Under the pieces are notes generated by a model. That model ran no database searches, was not told where the DNA came from, and saw only the letters and a program-made list of their open reading frames with translations. A program made the position numbers and the translations under genes. This document shows, piece after piece, positions 45,110 to 56,762 of a stretch of DNA of 64,000 nt (within the stretch, counting starts at the first letter, position 1; each line of letters opens with the position of its first letter). Source of the DNA: Plantago ovata. Taxonomy: Eukaryota; Streptophyta; Magnoliopsida; Lamiales; Plantaginaceae. The stretch covers positions 50,581,253-50,645,252 of the forward strand of contig CM051458.1 in the NCBI GenBank assembly GCA_028274465.1, in the 5' to 3' direction.

Positions 45110-48100
45110 TTAAAAGAATTTGGTCCCCACATTCGCACCTGAAAAGTTGAAGAGCTCGGGATACTGCCGGCGCATGTCATCCTCGCTTTCCCAAGTTGCC
45201 TCCTCATACTGATGATTCCGCCACAGAACCTTTACTTGCTTGATTTGCCTATTACGGAGCTGTTGCACCTTTTGGTCAAGAATACGAACCGGTTGCTCCA
45301 CATAAGACAAATCCTCCCCAATAGTCACTTCCTCGGGTTGAATCACGTGCGACGGGTCAGGATAGTACTTCTTCAATTGAGATACATGGAAGACATTGTA
45401 AATCCCAGTAATAGTAGCAGGTAGTTGCAATCGATAAGCCACAATGCCAACTCTCTCAATGATCTCGTATGGTCCTACATACCGAGGGTTCAGTTTAGCT
45501 CTACGACCCATACGAACAATTCCTTTTCTCGGAGATAGCTTGAGAAAGACAAAATCACCAACTTCGAACTCCAAATCTCGCCTACGATTATCGGCGTAAC
45601 TCTTTTGTCGACTTTGAGCAGTCCTCAATCGGTCTCGGATAAGCCTAACCTTTTCCAAGGTTTCTTGTATCATCTCATTGAGAGTCCTCTCTCCAGCTAC
45701 TGGCGTAGAAATTCGGTCCTCCAAATCCCAGTACAGCGGTGATCTACATTTCCGACCATACAGTGCCTCAAAAGGTGCCATACCAATCGATGCTTGATAA
45801 CTATTATTATAAGCATACTCAACTAATGGCATGTTGTGCCCAACTTTCTTGGTGATCCAGCACACACAATCTCAGTAGATCCTCTAGAGTTTAAATGGTC
45901 CTTTCGGATTGACCATCCGTCTGCGGATGTGCTGCGGTACTAAAATTCAACTTAGTACCCAAGCCTTCGTGTACTTGCTTCCAAAATCTCGAGACAAACT
46001 TCGGATCTCTATCAGATACAACGCTCACCGGAGTGCCATGAAGCCTAATTATCTCATCGCGATAAACCTCGGCTAACTTCTCGGATGTGTAGGTGGTTTT
46101 TACAGGCAGAAAGTGTGCTGATTTTGTCAACCTATCGACAATGACACAAACACTATCAAAACCACCCCTAGCTACCGGTAGACCAGTCACAAAATCCATA
46201 GTGATCATCTCCCATTTCCACTGTGGAATCTCAAGTGGTTGTAGTAAACCTCCCGGTTTCTGGTGCTCAGCCTTCACTTGCTGGCAGACCAAACAACTTT
46301 GCATAAACTGTGCAATATCCCGCTTCATATGGGTCCACCAGTAAACCTTCTTCAAATCTTCGTACATTTTGTTTCCTCCAGGATGCATCGAGTACTTAGA
46401 TTTATGAGCTTCATCCAAAATTAGACATCTAAGCTCTTCATCAGAAGGCACACACAATCTACCTTGAAACCTTAGGGCTCCATTCTCATCAATAGAGAAT
46501 TTCGCATTGCGAGGTTCGGTGATATGTGCCTTGATATCTTGAAGCTCTTCATCATGCTCTTGAGCCTCAAAGTGATATTGGCGAACATACAAGACAACTT
46601 GGATACTTCGAGATTTGACACGTGTACCCTACGACTTAAGGCATCAGCGACCACATTGGCCTTACCAGGATGGTATCGAATGGTACAAGTGTAATCGCCC
46701 AGAAATTCCATCCATCGTCGTTGTCTCATGTTCAACTCATTTTGTGTGAACACATACTTCAAGCTCTTATGATCAGTGAGGATGGTGAACTCAGGACCAT
46801 AAAGATAGTGTCTCCACTTTCCCAAGGCAAAGACAATAGCAGCTAGCTCAAGGTCATGGGTTGGGTAATTTCTCTCATATGGCTTCAACTTCCTCGAAGC
46901 ATATGCGATCACCTTTTCCCGTTGCATCAGTACACAACCCAAACCTTCCTTTGAAGCATCAGTGTAGACCACAAAGTCATTGGTCCCTTCGGAAAGAGCT
47001 AGTATAGGGGCAGTGGTCAGTCTCTTCTTCAGCTCTTCGAAGCTTTCCTCACACTTGTCACTCCATACGAATTTAGGATTTTTCCCTATTAACGAGGACA
47101 AGGGTCCAGCTATCTTCGAATAATCCTTCACAAAACGGCGATAGTAACCAGCCAAACCGAGAAAACTCCTCACCTCAGTGACAGATTCAGGTCTCTTCCA
47201 ATTAACTATCGACTCAATCTTCGATGGGTCGACCTCCAAACCTTCTCCAGAGATAATGTGCCCTAGAAAGGCTACTTTATCTAGCCAAAATTCACACTTG
47301 CTGAATTTGGCATACAACTTGTTGTTCTGAAGAGTTTCCATGACAATTCGAAGATGTTTCTCATGATCCTCTTCGGATTTCGAGTAAACGAGAATGTCAT
47401 CGATGAAAACAACAACAAACTGATCCAAATACGGCTGAAAAATCCGATGCATCAAATCCATGAACACAGTTGGGGCATTCGTAAGGCCAAACGGCATCAC
47501 CACAAACTCATAATGACCATACCTCGAGTTCAGGGCAGTCTTAGGTATGTCTTCTTCCCTTACCCTAACTTGATAATAGCCTTGCCGCAGATCAAGCTTC
47601 GAGTAAACCTTCGAACCTTCCAATTGATCAAAGAGTTCCTCAATACGGGGTAGGTGGTACTTGTTCTTGATAGTGACTTGGTTCAGGCCTCGATAGTCGA
47701 TGCACATCCTCATACTACCATCCTTCTTCTTTACGAACAGAACCGGTGATCCCCAAGGCGAAGAACTAGGTCTCACAAAACCGTTATCCACCAGATCTTG
47801 CAGTTGAGTCTTAAGCTCCTTAAGCTCGGCAGGTGCCATCCTATAAGGTGACTTCGAAATGGGTGCAGTGCCAGGTACCAGATCAATACTAAACTCCACT
47901 TCTCGTTCATTGGGTACGAAATCCAGCTTCTCAGGGAAAACACCCTTGAATTCCTTAACCACCCTAACTTCCTCGATTTTTGGCTGATCTTTGGGTTTAT
48001 TGATCAGATACGCCAAAAAGCAGGTAGCACCCTTCACGTACAGCCTTCTAGCTTCCATAGCAGACAGCAGAAACTTCTCATCCTTTCTCTTATCTCCTTT

Positions 48101-48517
48101 CCACACGACTTTCTCCTCTTCAGGTTTTCCCAGGGATATAGCCTTGGTTCGACAATCCAATTGTGCGTAGTGCTCGGACAGCCAATCCATACCCAGAATA
48201 ACATCGTAGGTTGATAGAGGTAGAAATATAAGGTCAGCAGGGAAAGTTCTTCCTAGGATGGAAATCTCGCATCGCTCGACGAACTTCTTAGTGATTAAAC
48301 TAGCTCCCAAAGGCGTACATACTTCTAAAGCGTGGGGTAAAACTTTGTATGGTAAAACGAGTGACTCAGCAAATACTTCAGCAATAAATGAATGCGTAGC
48401 ACCAGGATCAAATAAAGCTTTAGAAGAAGTTTGAGCGATCAGTAGCGTACCTTCAACCACATTCGCGGTGTCAGGAACTTCATGACCACCTATGCTGTAA
48501 ACTCGGGGCTTTGCCAT
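45110..48517 (-). pseudogene. pol region of Tekay copy B (PR, RT, RH, INT, chromodomain)
   Basis: Order on the minus strand: protease ([15 protein letters not shown], near 48.4 kb); reverse transcriptase ([19 protein letters not shown] near 47.7 kb, [11 protein letters not shown] near 47.4 kb); RNase H ([17 protein letters not shown] near 46.95 kb); integrase zinc-binding part (HPGGNKMYEDL and CLVCQQVK near 46.3 kb) and core (MDFVTGLP, VSDRDPKFVSRFW near 46.0-46.2 kb); and a C-terminal chromodomain (VKVLWRNHQYEEATWESEDD near 45.2 kb). The chromodomain is the lineage marker of chromoviruses. Most of PR to RNase H reads as one long open frame; the integrase part is broken. Confidence 0.95.
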
Positions 48518-48530
48518 AGTACCCTTTCCG

Positions 48531-49606
48531 TCATCTCTCGGAGCATAGCCTCATGGTCTTCCTCCTTTGACAATGGCATGACGGTTCGGACAGTGGCTGA
48601 TCTTGTGATCCTTGCTCCCACAAGCCTTGTCTTTTCCAGCAGTTGTGCTCATCGTGGTTAACTCCTCCACAGTAGTTGCAGTTCTTCCTTGCCTGGGATG
48701 ACTGCCCAGACCCTCCAGTGGTGTTGCGGGAACGGTTGTCCTGCTGATTACGGGGATACTTCGCTGGTGGTGCTTGATATCCAGATTGATATCCTCCTCG
48801 ACTCTCCCTCTTGTATCCAGATTGGCTTCCTCCTCCATGGCTCCCAGAAGAACTAGAGTAGTTCCTCTTGCTAGAGTATGGCTTATCAGCCATCTTGATC
48901 TCCTTAAGATCACTTTCTACCTCGGAGGTGAGTTCGACAGCCTTGAGGTAGGTAGGCATGTTGGTCCCAAACAAACTGTACCGGATCTCAGAGTTCAGAC
49001 CCTTCACAAAGTGACGAACCTTCTCTCGTTCATCGTCCTGGAAATGCAGCACGTACTTCAGTAGTCGGGTAAATTCTGAGTCATAGTCGGCAACATCCAT
49101 GTTCCCTTGCACCAAAGCCTGGAACTCATCTCTCCGGTTCTCGCGAACCAGGCGAGGCACGTACTTGTCCATGAAATCCTTGGTGAAGTTCTCCCAGGTA
49201 CGGGCAACTCCCTCTTGCCTCCATCTTGCATTCACGGTCCTCCACCAGTTCCTGGCGGCTCCCACGAACTGGAAAGCAGCAAGCTCGATTTTCCTCTCGT
49301 CCGGATAGTGCAGGATCGAGAATAAGTTCTCCATACTTTCGATCCAAAGCTCAGCCTTACGGGCATCAGGCATTCCTCGAACCTTTCAGGATGGAATCGA
49401 GTGAATCGTTCCGCAGCTTGATCGATGGTCTGGATCGGTGGTGGTGGCGGAGGAGCTGGCTGAACAGGTGGTGCTCCAGCGCGGCGAATGGTTTCGCTGA
49501 AATTTCCCAAAGCAGCGATGATACGGTCCACTTGGTCTCCAATTTCAGCATGCTGATCATCTCCACTTCCATTGCTGCTGGCACCACGAGTGTTTCTGCG
49601 ATTCAT
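48531..49606 (-). pseudogene. gag region of Tekay copy B
   Basis: The start MNRRNTRGASSNGSGDDQHA is followed by a proline run, the Retrotrans_gag core (LHYPDERKIELAAFQFVGAA, WENFTKDFMDKYVPRLVRE), a Ser/Gly/Tyr-rich linker and a CCHC knuckle CNYCGGVNHDEHNCW. Immediately upstream of pol. Fossil, broken in a couple of places. Confidence 0.9.
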
Positions 49607-49972
49607 TCTAACAAAGGGGCACTACTTAGCAGTTGATTCAACAACCTCGAATCTCTAACTTAGAAAAGAACGGAAAACAAAGAACTAAGGCCAGTACTTA
49701 ATCTTCTACAACAGGTATAAACTGAGCAGTGAAGAAGAAAACATGCCTTGAACTTTAAAACAAAACGCAAAAACAAGGAATCAACGAAGTCTCAAAACAG
49801 CCAATCATGCAATTAAACAAAAGAAAACCGGTCTCTACTCGTCTTAGCGAGAAAACAGAAAACAACAGAGTCAAGTAAACGGAAAAGCATAAACAGTCTC
49901 AGTCGGCTGAACTTAAAAAAAAACTAGCTTGGCAAAAAGGAAATTCGGTACGAGCTCGAAAAGGCATCTATC

Positions 49973-50329
49973 CTAATAAACGTCCTCGATATCATCTTCA
50001 GAACGTCGTTCGGGCACGTGAGCATCTCCTCCTTCTTCCTCAGAGGGGTCCTCCTCGGGTTCTTCTTCGGATTCTTCTTCGGGTTCTCCTTCACTCTCCA
50101 CTCTAAGTGATGGTCCGCAACCCTCGGGGAACGTCCTCCGAGCCTTCCTCTTGCGAATCTTGGTGCCTAGGTTGGACGTGGTTAACGAAACAAAGCCAGA
50201 GTGCTCCTTTGCGGCGCGTAAAGCCGTCTTAAGGAATCCGATTTCCGCATCCTTCGTTGCTATTTCGTCTCGAAGCTTAAAGTTTTCCAGCCAGTAGTGA
50301 TCTCGTTCACGAACGACCCTGTCCATCAC
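49973..50329 (-). CDS. Extra leader ORF of Tekay copy B: coiled coil plus acidic tail
   Basis: An open frame of 118 codons lies between the primer site and gag, in the sense of the element. It starts MMDRVVRERDHYWLENFKLR, with a heptad-like helix (about residues 4-45, DEIATKDAEIGFLKTALRAA). A basic patch TKIRKRKARRTF (about residues 55-66) follows, then a Glu-rich tail (repeated EPEEESEEEPEEDPSEEE-type units, about 75-98). No family is recognised. Standard Tekay elements have only gag-pol; extra leader ORFs are known in other plant LTR families. Its role is unknown, and it may be captured or a remnant. Confidence 0.5.
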   Translation of the reverse strand: MMDRVVRERDHYWLENFKLRDEIATKDAEIGFLKTALRAAKEHSGFVSLTTSNLGTKIRKRKARRTFPEGCGPSLRVESEGEPEEESEEEPEEDPSEEEGGDAHVPERRSEDDIEDVY

Positions 50330-50689
50330 GCATCCAGGGTAAACGCCAACGACGGGAACGGAGGTCTAAGGGTTAAACTCTCCTTCGACTAGGCGGTAAC
50401 GGATGACCTTCTTTTCGGAACTCATACCTATCTGTAAGCACACGCGTATTTAACTAGTTAATAACTACGTCAAAATCAAAACAACCACGAAAGGTCAACA
50501 GTTTCAGAAACGGGTCAGGAAAGTCGTCAGAATCAGAACAGAGAAGATGAAGAAACAGCTCAAGGTTAGTACGCAAGACTCGAATCAGAAAAGCAACAGA
50601 AAATACAAGACCTAACCAGCGACTCGGACCCTCACACACACCCCAAAGGTCAAAAGATCCTATCCTAGCAAGCTCGAGTTTGAACTCAA

Positions 50690-50701
50690 GCTCTGATACC
50701 A
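50690..50701 (-). other. Primer-binding site, Tekay copy B
   Basis: The minus strand reads TGGTATCAGAGC two bases after the 5' LTR; it matches the 3' end of initiator tRNA-Met. Confidence 0.9.
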
Positions 50702-50703
50702 AC

Positions 50704-53208
50704 TGTAACGGTATCGATTTTTGAAAACAAAAATAATTTCTTGAAAAAAAAATCCAAATTAACTTTAATAGCAACGATCGGCAATGAATGCCAAAATAAT
50801 CTTTGACGCGCACAGCGCTAACAGAAACAAGTAAACATCCAACGATAACTTAGAATTCAAATGAAACAACGAGTGAAGACAGTAAAAAGTTCATCTTCTT
50901 ATTTTGAAATAAAATCCAAAGACACCCCAGACCCTTCTCTCAGTCGCTGGCATGCTATTCGCGAACATCCTCAGCAGTATCTGGAAGGAAGGAATTTTAA
51001 TAACAAAGAGAGCGTGAGATAAAGGATCTCAGTGAGGTTCTAGTTAAAAACAGAAAGTAAACAATTTTGAAATCAAAATCCTTTTCAGAAAAGCAAACAA
51101 ACAGAACAGATCACATAACAGAACAAATAAGTTGAAGTCCGTTGGTGCAGCCCACCTTATTGCTCCTACTCCCAGAATGCCTTTATAACTCCCTCTAGAG
51201 GGTGCACAACTCCAGACAGAAACAGAAACCCCCGTGTACTTTGGGGAAACAGAACCTACGACCCTAATAGACCTCAGCGACTTCTGTCTCGCGCCTAAAA
51301 GGGATTAGACTAGGCAATAATCAAGCAAACCCGATAGTCCTCTACTACCCAAGCCTACCTAATTACAACCTAATCGACCGGTCACACAGAAACAGAACAG
51401 ATACAGAACAAACAGATACAGATAATCAAACACCGAGAAGTGTTCTTGCAGAAAAGTTAATCCAGAACAGAGTAGCAAAAACAACAGAGAAAGTAAATAG
51501 TCATACTTAGGACGTAAATACTTTTACGCGGAAGCATATAGTAAAACAGTATATGTAGTAGTAGGTACAAGTTGTCACATATCCTTCCAGTTGTTCGCAA
51601 ATAAATAGGTTTAGGGTGAACACTCACCTCAACTTGCGAGCAAAAGATCTCCAACGAGTAGTGAGCTTACGGGTTATCGAACAACGGAGAACCTAAAGAG
51701 AAAGCACTAATTACACTTTAGAAGTCGAACGAACGGAAGGAAAAAGAGTTGGTAAAGAAGTGGTAAAGACGGGGTTCGAACTCGGGACCTCTAAGTTAGT
51801 CAAGAAGGACCTAACCAACTGGGCTAGCAAGTCAAGTCATTACTAAATTACAAAAATAGAAACTAAGTTGAAACATTTTCAGAAATACTCATTCGGTTTT
51901 CAGACTCTGAAATTACCAAAATACCCTCAGGGTAAATTGCAAAAAAAAACTTTTCGAAATCAGAAAGTACAAACAAAACCTGAAGTTCCAAACATACATA
52001 TCAGTCCCCACAGAATAACAAGGTTTACGAAAAAGTCCTCTGTCAGTCAACTATGGTCAAAGTTAAATTGCAAAAAGGTCCTTTAGGTTTTCAAACTTCC
52101 CAAAACAGTCCACAAGGTTCAGATTAATATCACTAAACTCCAAACAGTCCTTTTCGAAGTCAACAGAAATCACTACGGTCAACATACGAGTTCAATAACC
52201 AAAATAAGTCCAACAACAGCAACAACATTCTAACAAATCCTAAGTCCCGGTTCTCAGTTCGAATCAACATAACATGGCCAGGTTGAACAAGGGTAAAACG
52301 GTCAACATGAATCGAAAAAGAAAAGGGCAGAACGAACTATTACCTTCGACTGAAAAGGAAACCGAGAGTGCTGCGAATTGAAAAGAAAAATGGAGTTACA
52401 ACGAGATTCAATAACAAATTGAATCTATTCGAATCGAAACAGAATCGAATCCACTTACCAGAAACGGAAAAGAAATGGATTGCGTTGGACCGAGACAGAA
52501 CGAACAGAACGGCGGATGGAGTCGTGACGGACCGGATCGAACAGATCGGCGCGGCGGCGGCGGATTAACAGAGCGGTGGATCGGAGACAGAACGGACAGG
52601 GGCGACGCGATCGACCGGAACGGAACAGACGTATCGATCGGGACCGACGGAACGACGCGGTGGGGCGAATCGGCGCGGCGGCGGCGCGGCGAACACGGGC
52701 AAGGCGGATTGTACAGATCGGCGCGAGCAACGACGCGAACAAACCGATCGATCTGGACAGCTCGGACCGAAGTGGACGGCGACGGGACAGCGCGGCGGCT
52801 CGGTGCGGCGAGATCGGAACGACGGTGGCGCGGACTGACCGGAACGGAAGAAACAGCAGCAGAGTTCTTTTCTTTCTTCTTTTCTCTTTTCTATCCTCTC
52901 TTTCTTTCTCTCCTTTCTTTTTTTGTTTGACGACAGATAGAAGAATGAAGAGGGGGAGCGAAACTAGGGTTAGGGTTAAGTCAGATGGGCCGGTCAAAAG
53001 GGCCTTGACTGGGCTAAAGAATGGGCCAAAAGTGGTCAGAAAGTCCAGACTTCCAGCTCGATCCAAACGTAATGAAACGAACTAGTTTACGCGAAACTAA
53101 TTAAATAATTATCGAATAAATAATTTACTCTGATAATTAATTAACTAAAATAAATAATTAAATAATAAAATAATAAATAAATAATTAAAAAAAAGACGGG
53201 GTGTTACA
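50704..53208 (-). repeat. 5' LTR of Tekay copy B
   Basis: 2505 bases, the partner of 42580-45098, followed by the GTACG duplication. It contains the same tRNA-like block and GC-rich stretch. Confidence 0.95.
51765..51835 (-). other. tRNA-like block with Pol III A and B boxes in Tekay LTR
   Basis: Minus strand: A-box TAGCCCAGTTGG (51815-51826) and B-box GAGTTCGAACCCC (51771-51783). It is the 5' LTR counterpart of 43650-43720. Confidence 0.6.
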
Positions 53209-53559
53209 GTACGTGTTGCACTTTCATGCATAATTAGAACCCGATGCTTAGAATGAACATTACTATCACCAGCTCTCGTCATATATTGTTAAGTTAAGCT
53301 AAGATAAATTTTTTTACTGAATTTCTATAGTAGTTATTGTAGTCAAAGCTAGTTAAGTCCCTAGAGATCGACACTCGAGGTCATCTTACCTCTGCACTAC
53401 GTGTTTTGTGTAGTTGTGAGTTGCTCTTTGACTTTTAAACAAATTCATTTGATTGTTCGAGTCTGACAATCTCGTTCATCACCCAAGGTGCACAAATCAT
53501 ATCATACCGGTTAGTATGGTATGTTGTATCGAAATGAGCACGTCTTCAATTTTTTTTTA

Positions 53560-54575
53560 ATTCTCCCTCATAACCCGGTCGCACCAAAACACTCCACAGA
53601 GTCTTGTTTTGTCATCAAGCTTTACTCTGTAAAAGAACTCAGGATCCTGTCTTTGCCTTTTTAGCAATAAATTCATCACACACTGTGAATCTTCTCCTCC
53701 AGTTCTATTGGCCCTCATCCTGTTTATAGAGTTCAACAAAGTAAAAAACAACAAACATAGCATAATAAACAAGCACAGGAACACATAACAAACATCTTCT
53801 TGAATACAGATGTAAAACTCAAACAAGCCCCACATAAAAAACTCAAACAAACACCATATAAAACTCAAAGTACCAGGATAGAAAACTTAACCTATTTACA
53901 TAGTTGATATTTTCCCGAACAGTGTGCCCAACGTTCTCTCTACCTCTAGCATTGTGCATAAGAACTTTGTAACTCTGGCTTGGCTTTTAATCTAGTCATT
54001 GTTGTTGAGATTCTAACAGAAAATCCAACCATTGATGCATAGCGTTTGTAAAGTTCCTCAAATGTTCCCACTTTTCCTTCTTTAAACCAATAAAAGAGAG
54101 TGGTATATGGTCTGCAATGATATATTATAAAACTCAATCAGTATATGAATGAAACTCAAATATCAAAAGAATAAACCTCAAATTCCTCAGCATATACATA
54201 AACATCAAACTCAATCTTAATTCATGATATCATAAATTCAAGCCAGATCAACATACTTCAGTTGTAACAGAACTAAACTCAGAAGCTTTTCTAATAAAAC
54301 TCAAATCAATTATACATAAACCTCAACCGGAATTGCAACATACCTAATTGTTCACCAGTTCCTTTGTCCTTATCAGCTGAAGGTTATGTGAATTCTCCAT
54401 CTCTATGTATTTCATCAACTTTTTCAACAGATGCTTCAGCAAATTCACTACAGTGTTCTTCCATATCAAATTTCGACTATCTCATAGCAAATCCTTCAGT
54501 AAATTCTGGATCTCTAGGTATCTCATTAATTTTTTCAACAAATCCTTCAACAATTTCACTACAATCTTCTTCCAT
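53560..54575 (-). pseudogene. FAR1/FHY3-like MULE transposase, N-terminal fragment
   Basis: MULE transposases of the FAR1 group have an N-terminal WRKY-GCM1-type zinc finger domain, then the MULE catalytic domain. Minus-strand pieces: an acidic start at 54575 (MEEDCSEIVEGFVEKINEIP) followed by a second copy of this block; a FAR1-domain piece near 53946-54110 (FEELYKRYASMVGFSVRIST); and an exon from 53719 after a CAG acceptor (GGEDSQCVMNLLLKRQRQDP, then EFFYRVKLDDKTRLCGVFWCD), typical of the segment before the catalytic domain. A stop follows the first 32 codons and another ends the second block near GEFT. The DDE catalytic core, SWIM finger and later exons are missing, so it is a dead fragment. 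Confidence 0.72.
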
Positions 54576-54655
54576 ATAGAAGAAGAATTTATTGAAATAG
54601 ATGAAGGATTTGCTATGAGGCAGTCGGAATTTGATATGGAAGAAGATTGTAGTGA
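54446..54655. repeat. Short inverted duplication in the MULE first exon
   Basis: 54446-54500 and 54603-54655 are near reverse complements (GGATTTGCTATGAG, then TTTGATATGGAAGAA), so part of the acidic first exon is present in both orientations. Together with the direct duplication of the same block this makes a local snap-back structure. Confidence 0.75.
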
Positions 54656-55041
54656 AAACGTTTTTTCCCCTTTTCGAATTCATCGATTGCAGCAATTTAA
54701 TCCTCAAATTGTTGATATAATTCAACGATCTAGGATAGTAATCCTCAGTGATCATCATATTTGTTGTTCGTCGAAGATAGAGAGATAGAGAGAGAATCGC
54801 GATGATAGAGAGAGAAACTCGAGCGGAGATCTGAGAATCGCGATGTTTTGTTGCAGAGACGGAGAAGACAACTATTTCTCTGATTTTTAACGGGTTGAGT
54901 TGATAATACCTGGTTCAATTTCGGGTTATAATATGACCCTGCGAGTTATTAGTTGGATCAGCGAGTTTTTAATCTATTTTCTAGTTACTTTGAGTCCCAT
55001 TTTGGTCTCACGAAACTAGTGGTCTCACATGAGACCTTCTC

Positions 55042-56069
55042 TTGGTAGATACAATAGATTAGTTCTTCTTGTTTGGCATGAGACTCCTCTTTGTGTTGCA
55101 TGTAGGTTGCATAGAGTCTAGCTAGTTGCTTGAGGACAAGCAAAGGTTCGGTTTGGGGAGTTTGATGACAATGTTTTTTACACTATCATTCGGGTCTTTT
55201 TCACAAATTTAGCTATCCTCTTGCATGCATTTTAGTGCATTTTGTTAGAATAGTGTCACGTTTCCATTTTCTTTGATATTTTCAGGATTTAGGTGAAAAT
55301 CGCACTTTTGGATATGGATCAAGGCGAAACATTGAAGTTTTGGTGCAACGAGATCACCCGTGGTGTGTCAAGGAGTACCGGGACGAGTTTCCAAGCCAAA
55401 GGACCAAGTTTCGGAGCTCAAAACCGTGACTAAGGCCAAAAATCGAAGACTTGGAGGAAGAAGAGCACGGGAAACTCTCTGCCCGTGCCTGGCGCACTAC
55501 CTGGCACCCCAGGCGGTCCGCCTGGGAGGTTCCGACAGATAGATATATATAATTGTAAAGTTGCGAATTTTCATATCTTAGATCATAATTTTGCAGACAT
55601 AAACCCTAGAGTTTGTTCTGGGTATTTTTTCTCTTAGAACTACATTATCTTAGAAATTTGGAGCACCAAGGTAGAGATTCAGACATCTTTTGATCTCACC
55701 TTGCTAGAAACTTGTGAGTTTAGCAATTCACCGGAGATTGACAACCCTCGGTGGTAACTTTGTATCTCACCTTTTTCATACTCTATCTTTCAATTCAATT
55801 ATGTTTTCATATATGATTGCTTGTGTTGATTTCGATTTTGATATGAGTAGCTAAGTTTCTAGTTGGTGATAGTATGTAAATTCGTAGCTAGGGTTCATAT
55901 TGTGCATGATTGAGTTTCTGAGTCTTTGACTTGTATAATTGTTTTAATTCGATTCTTTGATCCGACTAAGCCAATATCTTCGTATGAAAGTGTTAGAAAC
56001 ACTAGGAAAATTCAAGATCCTCGATTCAATAATTATAATTATCAAGTACTGCTTGAACTAAGACTGACA
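55042..56069 (+). mobile_element. Athila-1 3' end and first part of its 3' LTR
   Basis: 55042-55162 matches 18805-18924, including AGGACAAGCAAAGG and the polypurine tract. The LTR starts at 55163 with TGATGACA and runs to 56069, where a copia LTR begins. It may be the partner of the LTR at 40978-53483, in which case the internal region between them is largely gone. Broken. Confidence 0.85.
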
Positions 56070-56762
56070 TGTAAGAAAATACGGTCAGAGTTACCCCTAG
56101 GGTACGCAGCGGAATTTCAAAACTTTTCTTAACATGCAGGTTAATTGATTATGTATATACCGTATATATTTAAACACATCAATTAGAAGACTTACAATAC
56201 TCCTAAAGCAAGCACAGCTTCCAAGTCCTCGTAATAATCCGGTGAATCTTCTCCTTCGTCGAAGTCGAAGATATCTGCAATACTTTGATTATCTGCAAGA
56301 CAATAAAAGTCTGCTTCCAGCTCCTTGAACCTCAACCTTGGTATCCACGGATGAACAACTTATCGGAAAGAATGCTAGGATATTCTTTGTGTGGCCAAGA
56401 AGATGGGGCGGCGGTTTTTCTCCGGTGAGGGGTGGCGCGCGCATGGGTCTAGGGAGAGGTAGGGGAGAGCTTTTTATTTTCTCTAAGAAAACTGGTAGAC
56501 AAACTATATGTCTGTGTATTCAACTGTGTGAAAGCCTATGTCAAAAGCTCTCTAATAGTCTACTATATATAGTAGTCAATAGAAGCCTAATGAATAATCA
56601 ATTAGACGTCATAAAGGAATAAGAATCTAATACTTATCGCACTAGGAAACCAATTTCAAGTCTAGATTCATTCCCAATCAAATTAAAACTCAATCAGGAA
56701 AATCTAACTTATCCCTTGGACTTCTAATAGAGGAAGGAGTCGAACTCCTTCCCCTATCTCAG

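Larger units (their letters stand above)
42575..53213 (-). mobile_element. Ty3/gypsy chromovirus (Tekay/Del), copy B, near-complete
   Basis: Element 42580-53208 (10,629 bases) with GTACG on both sides. Minus strand: 5' LTR 50704-53208, primer site 50690-50701, leader with an extra ORF, gag (about 48.53-49.61 kb), pol (about 45.11-48.52 kb) with a C-terminal chromodomain, polypurine tract near 45100, 3' LTR 42580-45098. The LTRs look about 97-98% identical by eye, giving an age near one million years with the usual plant rates. All parts are present, but reading is interrupted about three or four times, so it is broken though recent. Confidence 0.95.
40978..53483 (+). mobile_element. Athila-1 LTR split by a TRIM and a Tekay element
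   Basis: LTR sequence of the Athila-1 family is present at about 40978-41497, 42056-42579 and 53214-53483, in register with the intact LTR at 18925-20234, ending GTTCATCA. The first part of the LTR is absent; inverted-repeat sequence lies there instead. The TRIM (TTGTA duplication) and Tekay (GTACG duplication) account for the two interruptions. Broken. Confidence 0.88.
53484..55041 (-). mobile_element. MULE remnant with FAR1-type transposase exons
   Basis: The right end (about 54985-55041: GAGTCCCATTTTGGTCTCAC, then GTCTCACATGAGACCTTCTC) is the inverted form of the left end of the element at 34796. The minus strand carries exons with FAR1 similarity. The left end at 53484 does not show the terminal repeat, so it is incomplete there. 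Introns hold the same TATAAAACTCAAAC motifs as the 37-39 kb island. It sits between an Athila-1 LTR end and an Athila-1 3' internal piece. Confidence 0.7.
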
